Positions 52,276 to 61,823 of a DNA stretch of 64,000 nt are shown piece after piece. The stretch's first letter is position 1, and every line of letters starts with the position of its first letter. The translations under genes and the position numbers were made by a program. The notes under the pieces are model-generated. The model was not told the DNA's origin, did no database searches, and saw nothing but the letters and a program-made list of their open reading frames with translations. The stretch lies in contig NZ_JYMR01000010.1 in assembly GCF_000938255.1 (NCBI RefSeq), positions 1 through 64,000 of the forward strand. The letters are read 5' to 3'. Origin of the DNA: Bradyrhizobium sp. LTSP849. Lineage in GTDB: Bacteria; Pseudomonadota; Alphaproteobacteria; Rhizobiales; Xanthobacteraceae.

Positions 52276-53517
52276 CTACGCCTTCTTTGCCGCGCGCTGA
52301 TTGAGGAGAAACAGCAGTGCGAGCAGCACGGCGGCCGACAGTCCCAGCGACCAGTGAATGCCGATCGCCGCGCCAAAGAGGCCGACGGTGATGCCGCTGA
52401 AGGCCCGCATTCCGAGCCCGGCCATGTTGTAGAGGCCGACGACGCGGCCGCGGATGTCGGGCGGCGCGTTCAACTGCACGAGCGCCTGGGCCATGGTGTT
52501 GAACGACAGCTCGAAGAAGCCTGCGAAAAACAGCAGCACGATTGCAACCGGATAGATCCGCACCGCGGCGAAGCCAAGCAGCGCCACGCTCCACAGCATC
52601 GCCAGTAGGATCGCGGTGCGCGGCGTGCCCTTGAGGCGCCCCCAGGATTCCAGCGCGATGCCCGCAAGCAGCGCGCCGGCCGCGTCGGCGGCAAGCAGCA
52701 CGCTGTAGGACACGCCGGGATCGCCGTGGCCGAGATCGCCGGCAAAGCCCGGCATCTGCGCGTGGTAGGCGTTGCCGACCATGAAGGAGGTGAGGCCGGC
52801 GAGCCAAGTCATCGCCGTCAGCACCGGCTGCGTGCCGATGGCGCGCATGGTGTCGACGATGTCGGCAAAGCCGCGGACTGCGAAGCGCCGCACAGCGACG
52901 CTTCTGTCGCGTACCGGAGCCCAGAACAACCACAGCAGCATCGGCAGATAAAACAGCGTGTTGAAGATGATGCCGTGCGAAGTGCCGAGCGTCAGCATGA
53001 TGACGCCACCCACCGCAGGGCCAACCAGAATGCCGAGATAGCGCGCCATCGCATTCAGGCGTACCGCGCTCGGAAGATCGGCGGGGCCGACGAGGTCGTA
53101 GAGCAGCAGCTGGTTCGGCGTCTGCCACAGCACCCCGGCACAGCCATGGATCACCAGCAGCAGCATCGCGTGCCACATCTGGATCGTGTCGGTGATGAAG
53201 AAGAAGCCCCAGCCGCTGGAGGCCACGATGAACAGCAGCATTCCGCACTGGATGATGCGGCGCGGGTCGAACCGGTCGGCGAGCCCGCCGACGGCGACGG
53301 AGAACAAGAGGAACGGCAGCCAGTGCGACAGCACGGCAAAGCCTGCCAGCGCCGGCGAATGGAATTTCTGGAACACCACCCAATAGCTGATCACGTGCTC
53401 GATATTGTCGGCCATCATCGCCAGCACATAGGCGATGAACTGGAGGCGGTAGGGCACCGACTTCATGGCCGCGAACGAGCCGGACGCGACCACGGGATTT
53501 TGGGGAAGGGGGTTCAA
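52276..53517 (-). CDS. MFS transporter (EntS-like family)
   Basis: A 413-residue inner-membrane transporter with about 12 helices. The segment GGLADRFDPRRIIQCGM is the helix 2-3 MFS motif, and LLYDLVGPADLPSAVRLN is typical of the MFS_3/EntS group that exports siderophores or drugs. It begins at TTG 53517 (MNPLPQNPV); an ATG at 53466 (MKSVPYRL) would also keep the first helix. It is the upstream member of the MFS pair. Confidence 0.83.
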   Translation of the reverse strand: MNPLPQNPVVASGSFAAMKSVPYRLQFIAYVLAMMADNIEHVISYWVVFQKFHSPALAGFAVLSHWLPFLLFSVAVGGLADRFDPRRIIQCGMLLFIVASSGWGFFFITDTIQMWHAMLLLVIHGCAGVLWQTPNQLLLYDLVGPADLPSAVRLNAMARYLGILVGPAVGGVIMLTLGTSHGIIFNTLFYLPMLLWLFWAPVRDRSVAVRRFAVRGFADIVDTMRAIGTQPVLTAMTWLAGLTSFMVGNAYHAQMPGFAGDLGHGDPGVSYSVLLAADAAGALLAGIALESWGRLKGTPRTAILLAMLWSVALLGFAAVRIYPVAIVLLFFAGFFELSFNTMAQALVQLNAPPDIRGRVVGLYNMAGLGMRAFSGITVGLFGAAIGIHWSLGLSAAVLLALLFLLNQRAAKKA

Positions 53518-53623
53518 GCGATCACCTGGGTGGGACTTGAGCCGTCCCTACACGGTCGCCGGTGAGGGCTCAAGACACTTGGGTGCGCTTGGACATCTGC
53601 CATGCGCTGCTGTCACACACTGC

Positions 53624-53777
53624 ACCGTCATCCCCGCGCAACCGCGAAGCGGTTGTCGCTGGAGGTGCGCGCTCTTGCGCGCCTCGAAGGATGGCATCCA
53701 AGTGCCTGTGGCTCATCCTTCGAGGCTTCACCTTGCGATGCAAATGCATCGCAAGGCGCGCACCTCAGGATGACGGT
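53624..53777. repeat. 154-bp palindromic repeat
   Basis: The ends ACCGTCATCC and GGATGACGGT are perfect inverted 10-mers. Inside are further paired arms: GAGGTGCGCG with CGCGCACCTC, GCCTCGAAGGATG with CATCCTTCGAGGC, and CTTGCGATGC with GCATCGCAAG. The whole resembles a dispersed Bradyrhizobium intergenic repeat and folds as a large hairpin. Confidence 0.75.
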
Positions 53778-53796
53778 TGAGCTTGTGGCAGGCGCT

Positions 53797-53867
53797 GTAG
53801 CCCGGATGGAGCGCAGCGAAATCCGGGAACGCCGCCCCCGCATTACGCTTCGCTTCATGCGGGCTAC
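53797..53867. repeat. REP-like palindrome of the GTAGCCCGGATGG type
   Basis: The ends GTAGCCC and GGGCTAC are inverted. Inside, the CCCGGAT and ATCCGGG arms form a second stem, giving a 71-bp element. It matches the widely dispersed short repeat with the core GTAGCCCGGATGGAGCGCAG. Confidence 0.75.
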
Positions 53868-53960
53868 GAGACCACGGCTTGGCACAATCACACATCTCAC
53901 ATACGCTTCGCCTCAGCCCGCACCAAACAATCACAACAAGCGGGCGTCGAGGAAACAGCC

Positions 53961-55112
53961 ATGGAATCCATCCGCGTCTGCACCCATGCAGGGCCGGGCA
54001 CTGAACCCGTCATCCGCTCCGTGCCCTGGCCGAAGGTCGGCAAGAAGGGGGCGCTGATCAAGATCGGCGCGTGCGGGGTCTGCGGCACCGATCTGCACAT
54101 CCTGAAGGGACATTGGCCGAAGCCGCTGCCCTGGCCGTTCACGCTCGGCCACGAGCTCGGGGGCGTCATCGTCGAATGCGGCGAGGAATTCACCGAGGAT
54201 TTCATGAGCAAGCCGTTGAAGGTCGGTTCAAAGGTGATGATCCCGCCGCTGATGCCGTGCGGCCGCTGCTATTACTGCATCCATTATCCGCAGACCGCCA
54301 ACAAGTGCCTGACGCCGGTCTATTACGGCCGCTATCTCGGCTTCGACAAACCACCTCACATGTGGGGCGGTTGGGCCGAATATGTCTATGTCGATCTCGA
54401 CATGCTGCCGGGCACCAAGATCTACAAATTGCCCGACGACATGTCGCTGCGGCTCGGCGCACTATCCGAGCCGCTGACGTCCTGCATCCGCGCCTTCAAC
54501 CGCGCGAACCGCGCCGGCGGTTTCAGCTGGGGCGGCACCGTGGTGATCCAGGGCTCGGGCCCGATCGGCATTCTCGCGGTCGCCGCCGCGCTGGAGATGG
54601 GCGCAGGGCGGGTGATCTGCGTTGGCGCGCCGGAGGAGCCGCGGCTGAGACTCGCGCGCGAATTCGGCGCCGAGGCGACGGTGAACATCGAGGAGCTCAA
54701 GACACCGCAAGATCGCATCGCGCGCGTGCGCGAGATCGTCGGCGGTTTTGGTGCTGATCTCGTGATGGATTGCTCGGGCCATCCGACCGCCGGCCCCGAA
54801 GGCATCGAGATGTTGCGTGATGGCGGCACCTATGTCGAGATGGGCCAGTTCACCGACGCCGGCTCGATCGAGACCTCATGGCACCGCATCTGCACCAAGG
54901 ACCTCAATGTGCTCGGCTCCTGGGGCTTTACCGCCAACGATTTGCCGCTCGGCGTCGACATGCTCTACCGCACCCGCGACAAATATCCGTGGCTGAAGAT
55001 GCAGACGATCTATCCCTTCACGGAAGAGGGCGTCGCGCAGGCGGTGCAGGATGCGGTGGCCATGAAGACGGTGAAGTCGACCATCGTGCCGTGGCCGGAA
55101 TTGGTGGAGTGA
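53961..55112 (+). CDS. Zinc-dependent alcohol dehydrogenase family protein
   Basis: A 383-residue medium-chain dehydrogenase/reductase. Catalytic-zinc motifs are CGVCGTDLH (Cys38) and GHELGG (His64), and the structural zinc loop is CGRCYYCIHYPQTANKC. The dinucleotide motif is GSGPIGILAV (about 199-208). It would oxidise an alcohol with NAD(P). The ATG follows a GAGGA site. The substrate is unknown. It is convergent with the dihaem cytochrome gene, with only 10 bases between the stops. Confidence 0.9.
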   Translation: MESIRVCTHAGPGTEPVIRSVPWPKVGKKGALIKIGACGVCGTDLHILKGHWPKPLPWPFTLGHELGGVIVECGEEFTEDFMSKPLKVGSKVMIPPLMPCGRCYYCIHYPQTANKCLTPVYYGRYLGFDKPPHMWGGWAEYVYVDLDMLPGTKIYKLPDDMSLRLGALSEPLTSCIRAFNRANRAGGFSWGGTVVIQGSGPIGILAVAAALEMGAGRVICVGAPEEPRLRLAREFGAEATVNIEELKTPQDRIARVREIVGGFGADLVMDCSGHPTAGPEGIEMLRDGGTYVEMGQFTDAGSIETSWHRICTKDLNVLGSWGFTANDLPLGVDMLYRTRDKYPWLKMQTIYPFTEEGVAQAVQDAVAMKTVKSTIVPWPELVE

Positions 55113-55122
55113 CCGAGAAATA

Positions 55123-56097
55123 CTATCTCGGCGAGGCCGCCTCCGCCGGCAGCGACGCCGCATAGACGGCAAGATTTATCATGTCGTCAAGTGTGAGCGC
55201 CTCGGCCACCGGTTTCATCAGTTCGCTGCCGCTCCCACTTCGTGCGCCGTGCTTGAAATCGTGGAGCTGCCGAACAATGTAGCTGGGCGACCGGCCGGCG
55301 AGCCTGGGAACGTCATTCATTCCGTTCAGCCCGGCGCCGTGGCAAGTTGCACACGGAGCGGCGGCGGCCCCGACGCCTTGCGTGGCTAGCGCTTCACCTT
55401 TTTTAATGCTGCCGATCGGTGCATAGGCGATGAAGCGGGCCCGCGCGTCGCGGTTCTCGAACTGCACCAGGTCCTCCGGGACTTCGATGATCCGGTTGCC
55501 GACAGGTTCTTTCTTTCCGGAGTTTGCATCGGCCAGAAACCACGCGGTGACGCGGGTTTCCGGCACGGTGTCTGTTTCGACGATCCTGATGAAGGATTTC
55601 GGCGTCAAGGCGGAGAAATAGGCCGCGGCGGCGCGGATCTCTTCGTCCGAAGCAGCTATGGCGGCCTTGACCATCAATCGCATGGGAACGCGGTCAGGAC
55701 CGGCCGTCTTTCGCGCCCCATTCTTGAAGTCAGCCATTTGCTGAATGATGTAGGCCGCCGGAAGCCCGGCAAGGCCTGCGTTTTCGGGGCCGCCGGCTCC
55801 GTCCGCGCGGTGGCAGAAACCGCAGGCGAAGACATCGGGCTTTCTCCCATGCACCACGATCTCGGGCATCTCGGAATGGTCATCAGGGTGCCAGTCGGGC
55901 GATAAGAACAAGTCGCGCGTTTGAGCCGTGCGATAAGCGAGAGAGCTGCCCGGAACCTGCCGGAGCTGACCATCGTCAGGAGATGGTTTGAAGTCCGGCG
56001 GATTGACCGGATACGCCCACGCAGGCGTCGGTTCTTCCGCGCGAGCCGCGGCGAAACACGTGCAGAAAATCGCCAGCGCCGCAGCAAGCTTCCTCAT
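55123..56097 (-). CDS. Dihaem cytochrome c
   Basis: A 324-residue exported cytochrome c. A signal peptide (1-20, ARAEE) precedes two haem-binding motifs: CGFCH (92-96) and CATCH (249-253), each in a class I-like domain. The axial methionine ligands are expected later in each domain. Such proteins often take electrons from periplasmic dehydrogenases. The ATG at 56097 was chosen for its signal peptide. The nearby alcohol dehydrogenase is cytoplasmic and NAD-dependent, so a direct partnership is doubtful. Confidence 0.88.
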   Translation of the reverse strand: MRKLAAALAIFCTCFAAARAEEPTPAWAYPVNPPDFKPSPDDGQLRQVPGSSLAYRTAQTRDLFLSPDWHPDDHSEMPEIVVHGRKPDVFACGFCHRADGAGGPENAGLAGLPAAYIIQQMADFKNGARKTAGPDRVPMRLMVKAAIAASDEEIRAAAAYFSALTPKSFIRIVETDTVPETRVTAWFLADANSGKKEPVGNRIIEVPEDLVQFENRDARARFIAYAPIGSIKKGEALATQGVGAAAAPCATCHGAGLNGMNDVPRLAGRSPSYIVRQLHDFKHGARSGSGSELMKPVAEALTLDDMINLAVYAASLPAEAASPR

Positions 56098-56405
56098 GAT
56101 CCGCCTTCTGAAGTCCGTGACATACCCGGCCAAGTCCACCGACCACGTCCACCGACCACATGGCAGGCCTCGGTGATTCCATTGAACCCGCCGCGGGCTC
56201 CGCGTCATCACCCGTCCGGGTGAGCGCCCTCATGGCTCGGCATAAAGGTCGGCGATGCGCACGCTGCCGACTGCGGCGATCAACCCGTCGGGTCGGGTAC
56301 CGATAATCTGACTGTCAATCTCGCATCGATCCGAACGCGGCTGCATACTAATGCGCCTAGCCTTGGTATCGCTGCCCATAGAGGCCGGAACGCGAGGACC
56401 AGTCA

Positions 56406-56831
56406 ATGGACGAACGAACACGCAAACCAAACTCGCGCGACGGCTCGCCGTTTCGAGCCATTCGCGCGATCGACTACACAGTTATTTTCGCCCGCGACAT
56501 GGCCGCGATGCGCCGCTTCTATGAAGTTGTCCTCGGCTTTCCGCTGCTGCGCGAGCTTTCGCCGAACTGGATCGAATACGGCTTGGGCAACAATACACTG
56601 ACGCTGGCACGACCAAGCCGGACTGCGGCCGATGCGCCGACGCCTGCCGGCAGCGCTTCGCTGCAACTGGCCTTCAAGGTGTCCGCGGCCGAGGTGGATC
56701 AATGCGCCGACGAACTCGTGCGCCAGGGCGTGGCGCTGCTGTCGCCGCCGACGAACCAGTCCTTCGGGCATCGGACGCTGTTCTTCCGCGATCCGGACGG
56801 CAATCTGCTTGAGGTCTACGCGGAGATCTGA
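56406..56831 (+). CDS. VOC/glyoxalase-superfamily protein
   Basis: A 141-residue single-chain VOC-fold protein (glyoxalase/bleomycin resistance/dioxygenase superfamily). The pattern IDYTVIFARDMAAMRRFYEV opens the first beta-alpha-beta module, and LFFRDPDGNLLEVYAEI closes the second, with Glu138 in the usual metal position. The other metal ligands are not certain. It stands alone, 97 bases before a small membrane gene. Confidence 0.82.
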   Translation: MDERTRKPNSRDGSPFRAIRAIDYTVIFARDMAAMRRFYEVVLGFPLLRELSPNWIEYGLGNNTLTLARPSRTAADAPTPAGSASLQLAFKVSAAEVDQCADELVRQGVALLSPPTNQSFGHRTLFFRDPDGNLLEVYAEI

Positions 56832-56927
56832 GATGCCCAAAAAGTTCCATTGGGAATCCCTGACTTATTCACGCTGCGGTGAAACTTAGGCCCCAGTTCC
56901 GGCTTTCAGTTCACGGGAGAGTTTACC

Positions 56928-57440
56928 GTGAAGCGAATCCTGAAACCCGTCACTTATATCTTGGCCGCGATCTACTTCCTGGTGGATGCGGTCTTCATGG
57001 CCTTGGCGAGGCCAATATCGCGCTGGCTTGGACGGCATCTCGAGTTCAAGCGGTTGCGGGCCTGGATCAGATCGCTGCCGCCTTATCCCTCGCTCGCTTT
57101 GTTTTCCGTGCCTGTGATCATTCTGGAGCCGATCAAGCCCTTGGCAGCCTACCTCGCCGCAACCGGTCAGGTCCTGAGCGGCGCGGCGGCTTTCATCATC
57201 GGTGAGCTGCTCAAGCTCGTACTCGTCGAGCGCCTGTTTCATCTCACGCGTGACAAGCTGATGAGGATTCCGGCGTTCGTCTGCGTCTACGGGAAGTTCA
57301 CAGAGGTGAGGGCATGGCTCCAAGCAACCGAAGCCTGGCGCACCGTCCGCGCCCTGAGCCACGCGGCGAGAGACTACGTTGCGCGGGCAATAGCAAGACT
57401 CGCCGGTGGCTTCAGCAGGCTGGTGACTTCCAGGGATTAG
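56928..57440 (+). CDS. Hypothetical small membrane protein
   Basis: A 170-residue basic protein with two or three hydrophobic segments (YILAAIYFLVDAVFMALA near the start, SLALFSVPVIILEPIKPLAAYLA in the middle, and a following helix) and an amphipathic C-terminus. It starts with GTG after GGGAGAG. The likeness to uncharacterised rhizobial proteins is general only. The function is unknown. It is convergent with the cupin gene. Confidence 0.72.
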   Translation: MKRILKPVTYILAAIYFLVDAVFMALARPISRWLGRHLEFKRLRAWIRSLPPYPSLALFSVPVIILEPIKPLAAYLAATGQVLSGAAAFIIGELLKLVLVERLFHLTRDKLMRIPAFVCVYGKFTEVRAWLQATEAWRTVRALSHAARDYVARAIARLAGGFSRLVTSRD

Positions 57441-57457
57441 ACTAGGCAAACTCTCCT

Positions 57458-57811
57458 CTATGCGAGCTTGCGCGCTGCGGCGGTTGCCGTGTCGCCGGTG
57501 TTCGGCGTGCCGGTCGGCTCGATGAGCAGAAGATGGACCTCCTCACGCGCCACGGGGCGATGCTCGGCTCCTCTGGGCACGACGTAGAGTTCGCCGGGAC
57601 CGAGCGTCACCGTGCGATCCCGCAATTCGATGTCCAAATTGCCTTTCAGGACGAGAAAGAAATCGTCGGTGTCCTCGTGGCTGTGCCAGGTGAACTCTCC
57701 TTTCACCTTCACCACCATCACGTCGCAATCGTTGAAGGTCGTGATCGTCCGCGGAGACCAGAAATCACCAAAGGTCGCGAGTTTGTCGGTAAGCGATATC
57801 CCGTCGGCCAT
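57458..57811 (-). CDS. Cupin-domain protein
   Basis: A 117-residue small cupin. The first metal motif is WHSHEDTDDFFLVLKG with two histidines and a glutamate; the second is LYVVPRGAEHRPVA with a histidine. The fold may hold iron, nickel or zinc. Its function (sugar isomerase, dioxygenase or sensor) is not determined. It is divergent from the DEAD-box helicase with a 366-base spacer. Confidence 0.88.
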   Translation of the reverse strand: MADGISLTDKLATFGDFWSPRTITTFNDCDVMVVKVKGEFTWHSHEDTDDFFLVLKGNLDIELRDRTVTLGPGELYVVPRGAEHRPVAREEVHLLLIEPTGTPNTGDTATAAARKLA

Positions 57812-58177
57812 GGTTCACCCATATCTTGCTCTCTCGTGACGCTCGATCTGGGATCAAATTGCGGATGCGACAAGACTTGTAGCCAGCCAATCGGGCAATC
57901 TTGCCCGGCGACGCGGCCCTCCGACCTGCTTTGGTGCAAAATCTCGCTATATCCAGCAAAACGGCTCGAAAACGCTGGATGTAGTGGGTCAGGCCGGCCA
58001 GTAAGCTTATTCTCGGTATCGCCAGAGCCATGCGTCATAGGCATGGTGATTTGCCCGCTATTGGCGTAAAGAGCACCAAATCAAATCACCACGCGTGCGG
58101 CTGGACCATTTGCCGCGCATGCAGTTTCAGGTCGCGCGGCTCGACGTTCCGCGCCTGGACCAACCAAGGTTTATCCC
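57812..58177. other. 366-base spacer before the helicase gene
   Basis: The spacer lies between the divergent cupin and helicase genes. A perfect 9-bp inverted repeat (58045-58053 and 58082-58090) with a 28-base loop could form a hairpin in the helicase mRNA leader. No riboswitch or RNA gene is recognised. Long leaders are common upstream of cold-induced helicases, but the sequence does not prove it. Confidence 0.4.
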
Positions 58178-60160
58178 GTGTCTTTTCCGACCATGAGTCC
58201 GCCGCTCGCCCGAGCTTTGGCCGAGCGCAACTACGACCGTCCGACCCCCGTTCAGCTCGCCGTGCTCGCGGACGAAGCCGCTGACCGCGACCTCCTGGTT
58301 TCGGCCCAGACCGGCTCGGGCAAGACCCTGGCCTACGGGCTGGCCATGGCCAAGGATCTGCTCGGCGACGCGGAGCGATTTGAAAGAGCAGGTGCGCCGC
58401 TCGCCCTGATCGTCGCACCGACCCGCGAGCTCGCCTTGCAGGTTCATCGCGAACTCGCCTGGTTGTATGAGCATGCGAATGGACGCGTCGTCTCCTGCGT
58501 CGGCGGCATGGACCCGCGCCGCGAGCAGCGCGAGCTTGCCGCGGGCGCTCACATCGTTGTCGGAACGCCCGGCCGATTGTGCGATCATTTGCGCCGCAAC
58601 CGTCTCGATATCTCGGAATTGAAGGTCGTCGTCCTCGATGAGGCCGATGAGATGCTCAATCTCGGCTTTCGCGAGGACATGGAATTCATCCTCAAGACCA
58701 CGCCGGACACGCGCCGCACCCTGCTGTTCTCAGCCACGTTTCCGCGTGGCATCGTGGCGCTGGCCAAGCAGTATCAGCAGCAGGCGTTCCGCATCGAGGT
58801 CGCGGGCGACGAGGGCGGTCACGCCGACATCGAGTACCGCGCCATTCGGGTCGCTCCCGGTGATGTCGAGCATGCAGTCGTCAATGTCCTGCGCTTCTTC
58901 GAGTCGCCGAGCGCGCTGGTGTTCTGCAACACGCGCGATGCCGTCAGGCATTTGCAGTCCGCGTTGCTGGAGCGCGGTTTCTCCGTGGTGGCGCTCTCCG
59001 GCGAATTGACCCAGAACGAGCGCACCCAGGCGCTCCAGTCGCTCCGGGACGGGCGGTCTCGCGTCTGCGTGGCGACCGACGTGGCAGCGCGCGGCATCGA
59101 CCTGCCGAGCCTCGATCTCGTCATTCACGCCGACCTGCCGAATGACGCGGAAGTCATGCAGCATCGCTCGGGCCGCACCGGCCGCGCGGGCCGGAAGGGC
59201 GTCAGCGTCCTGCTGGTGCCGCCGGTACGACGGCGGCGCGCAGAGGTACTGCTCAATCTGTCCGGCATCGATGCCGTCTGGGGGACGGCGCCGCAGGCCG
59301 ATGAGATCCGCAAGCTCGATCACGAGCGCATGCTGAAGGATGCGCTGTTCTCCGAGGAGACGACCGCCGACGATCTGGTTCTGGCGCAGGCATTGCTGGC
59401 AGAGCGATCGGCCGAGGATATCGCTGCAGCGCTCGCACGGCTTTATCGCGCGCGGCTTCCATCGCCTGAAGACATTCTCGATCCCGGCGAGCGAAGCGGC
59501 CGGCCGCGTGACGATCGTGGCCGCAACGATGTTCGCGCGCCGCGCGACGATGCCCGCGCCTCGCGCGGCGATGATCGCTCTGAAAGGCCTCGACCCAAAT
59601 CGGGAAAATCGTCGTCGAAACACGGCATGGCGGATGGCAGCGTCTGGTTCCGGGCCAACATCGGACGAAAAAAGAATGCGGAAGCGCGCTGGCTGTTGCC
59701 GATGATTTGCCGTCGTGGCGGCATCGACAAGGGCGACATCGGCGCCATCAAGATCATGGACACCACGACCGAGTTCGAAATTTCCGAGCGGGTCGCGGAA
59801 TCCTTCGCTGCCAAGATCAAGCGCCCGGACAAGGAAGACAATATCCGCCTCGAGCCGATGGCGGATGCACCGCAGGGGCAGGTGGCTTCGGAGAAGCGGC
59901 CGCACGCGCCTCGGCGCGAGGCCCGCGAGACAGATGATAGCGCCCGTCGCAGCGATGACGGTGCGCATCGAAGCGATCATTCGCGCGCCGCGACAGGACC
60001 GAAGCAGCACGGCAAGCCTCACGGCAAGAGCGGCGTGAAATTCGGCGTCCTGCCGGCTTTCGCAAAGAACCACAAGCATCGGGACAAGCCCGGTCAAGCA
60101 ACCGAGTGGTCTGCAAAAGCCTCATCCGGCAAGAAGGCAAAGAAGAAAAATCGCGGCTGA
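58178..60160 (+). CDS. DEAD-box RNA helicase with DbpA-type C-terminal domain
   Basis: A 660-residue ATP-dependent RNA helicase. All key motifs are present: AQTGSGKT (43-50), PTREL (81-85), TPGR (130-133), DEAD (154-157), SAT (185-187) and HRSGRTGRAG. The later part has a long charged RGD/RDD-rich linker. A DbpA-type RNA-binding module follows (GSVWFRANIGRKKNAEARWL to about FEISERVAESFAAKI), which targets ribosomal RNA hairpins in DbpA. It may start at GTG 58178 or ATG 58193. A very basic C-terminal tail follows. It is probably involved in ribosome assembly or RNA decay. Confidence 0.92.
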   Translation: MSFPTMSPPLARALAERNYDRPTPVQLAVLADEAADRDLLVSAQTGSGKTLAYGLAMAKDLLGDAERFERAGAPLALIVAPTRELALQVHRELAWLYEHANGRVVSCVGGMDPRREQRELAAGAHIVVGTPGRLCDHLRRNRLDISELKVVVLDEADEMLNLGFREDMEFILKTTPDTRRTLLFSATFPRGIVALAKQYQQQAFRIEVAGDEGGHADIEYRAIRVAPGDVEHAVVNVLRFFESPSALVFCNTRDAVRHLQSALLERGFSVVALSGELTQNERTQALQSLRDGRSRVCVATDVAARGIDLPSLDLVIHADLPNDAEVMQHRSGRTGRAGRKGVSVLLVPPVRRRRAEVLLNLSGIDAVWGTAPQADEIRKLDHERMLKDALFSEETTADDLVLAQALLAERSAEDIAAALARLYRARLPSPEDILDPGERSGRPRDDRGRNDVRAPRDDARASRGDDRSERPRPKSGKSSSKHGMADGSVWFRANIGRKKNAEARWLLPMICRRGGIDKGDIGAIKIMDTTTEFEISERVAESFAAKIKRPDKEDNIRLEPMADAPQGQVASEKRPHAPRREARETDDSARRSDDGAHRSDHSRAATGPKQHGKPHGKSGVKFGVLPAFAKNHKHRDKPGQATEWSAKASSGKKAKKKNRG

Positions 60161-60514
60161 TCGGCGCCGCAAGAGGACCGGCGGCTCGGTGAGGCTGACG
60201 CCAGGGTGAGCCAACGGGTTGGTTTGTCTGCGCTGGCTGCGCCGCTGCTCGCCGGCTCCAGACAAACTCGTGCATCATGTGCCGCCGCCGCGAATTACCT
60301 AGGTGCTGCAAGCGGCGCGTGATACGATTTTTGATCGGCGATAGGTAGCCTTTGGCTTTGCCGGCTGAGAGAGCCGCGTGCTCCCGCCCGTTTGCAAGAT
60401 CCCGATTAGGTTCTTGGCAAGACGTTCTTGGAAATGAAGCTTCTCGCGACGCCACCTTCGACCGAGGGAGCATTGTCGCGTCGGTCGTCTCCGATGTTCG
60501 ATGGGAGTTCCGCC
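60161..60514. other. 354-base spacer before the haloperoxidase-like gene
   Basis: The spacer contains a 9-bp inverted repeat (GTTTGTCTG at 60223-60231 and CAGACAAAC at 60260-60268) after the helicase stop, which may help terminate its transcript. The rest should hold the promoter of the next gene. No gene or RNA was recognised. Confidence 0.4.
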
Positions 60515-61753
60515 ATGTTGTTCTTCAAAATCAGTGTGCCGGCGACGCTTCTTGTCGTGGGCCTGTTATCGCCGGCACATGCAGACACCGTGACCGAATG
60601 GAATACAATCGCGTTGAACGCTGGGACGGCTGCGCGGCAAACTCCGGTGGGACAGACACCTGCGCAGCAGGCAAGAAACCTCGCCATGGTACATCTTGCG
60701 ATGTTCGATGCGCTGAATTCCATAGAGCCGCGATACACGCCCTATCGCATGCAATCGAATGTGCCCAAAACCACGTCCCGCGAGGTCGCTGCATCCGTCG
60801 CTGCGCACTATTTGGTTGTGCGCCTCTACGCTGCACAAGCAAAGGACGCCGACGCGGCGCTGAAAGAGTCCATGGCGCTCGTGCCGGAGGGGCCGGACAA
60901 GGCGCAGGGCGTGCGGCTCGGTGAAGAGATTGCGGCCGCCATGCTGGAGGAGCGGAAGGCCGATGGCAGCGCCGTCCCCGATACCTATCGTCCTCACGGA
61001 GCAGCCGGGGCGTATGTGCCGACTGTGCTGACGGCCAGCTGGAATTGGGGCTTGGTGAAGCCTTTCGCGATGAAGTCGGGACATCAGTTCCGGCCTGATG
61101 CTCCCTACGCGCTTGCCAGTGCCGAATGGGCAAAGGATTTTAACGAAGTCAAGACGATGGGTGCGAAGATTGGCTCCGGGCGCACGGACGAACAAACCGA
61201 CATTGCGAAGTTCTGGGAGCAGACCGGAGCTGGCTCCTTCAACCAAATGGTCGAACAAATTGCGGCGGCAAAGAAACTCGGGATCCTGGATAATGCGCGT
61301 TTGTACGCGCTCGCTTATCTTGCGACAGCTGATGCGTTCATCGCCATCTTTGACGCCAAGTACACTTACAATTTCTGGCGGCCGCTCACGGCCATTCGCA
61401 ACGCCGATAACGACGGCAACGCTGCGACCGAGCTGGACGCGGCGTGGATGCCATTTATCACGACGCCCATGCATCCCGAGTATCCATGCGCGCACTGCAT
61501 CGCGCAATCATCAGCGGCAGCTGTATTGAAGAGTGCTTTCGGTGATGCGATGCCGATCACCGTCATCATGACCAGCCCGACCGCGCCTGGCGTGACACGC
61601 AAGTTCGACCGGCTGTCCGACTACACGGCGGAAATCATCAACGCGCGAATCTACGACGGTGTGCACTACCGCGCATCCGGCGAAGTCGGCGTGGAGATGG
61701 GGCGCAAGATCGGGGAGCATGTTTTGCAGAACTATCTCAAGCCCCTGAATTAG
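60515..61753 (+). CDS. Vanadium-haloperoxidase-like/PAP2-superfamily exported protein
   Basis: A 412-residue exported protein (signal peptide to about residue 23, AHADT) with the all-helical VHPO/PAP2 fold. The vanadate- or phosphate-binding set is partly degenerate. K282-x6-R289-P290 is intact (KYTYNFWRP). PSGH is replaced by PCAH (324-327), and SR-x5-H-x3-D reads A377-R378...H384...S388. The last aspartate, important in haloperoxidases, is thus Ser388. The ATG at 60515 follows GGGAG. It could be a phosphatase, a haloperoxidase with changed activity, or an inactive relative. Confidence 0.85.
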   Translation: MLFFKISVPATLLVVGLLSPAHADTVTEWNTIALNAGTAARQTPVGQTPAQQARNLAMVHLAMFDALNSIEPRYTPYRMQSNVPKTTSREVAASVAAHYLVVRLYAAQAKDADAALKESMALVPEGPDKAQGVRLGEEIAAAMLEERKADGSAVPDTYRPHGAAGAYVPTVLTASWNWGLVKPFAMKSGHQFRPDAPYALASAEWAKDFNEVKTMGAKIGSGRTDEQTDIAKFWEQTGAGSFNQMVEQIAAAKKLGILDNARLYALAYLATADAFIAIFDAKYTYNFWRPLTAIRNADNDGNAATELDAAWMPFITTPMHPEYPCAHCIAQSSAAAVLKSAFGDAMPITVIMTSPTAPGVTRKFDRLSDYTAEIINARIYDGVHYRASGEVGVEMGRKIGEHVLQNYLKPLN

Positions 61754-61823
61754 TCGTCCAAAACGCCGCCGGGCAGATTCATCGCGCTGCCGGCGGCATC
61801 ATGCCGGGTAAACTCGGCTAAAT

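Larger units (their letters stand above)
53518..53960. other. 443-base gap filled by palindromic repeats
   Basis: The region between the divergent EntS-like and alcohol-dehydrogenase genes carries two palindromic repeats, annotated separately. The remaining sequence should hold the promoters. Open frames here follow the repeats and are not genes. Confidence 0.6.

Noticed and set aside
53602..54057. 151-codon frame over the palindromic repeats
   Set aside because: Its sequence is repeat-derived (ARMERSEIRE-type translation of REP elements) and is a common false gene.
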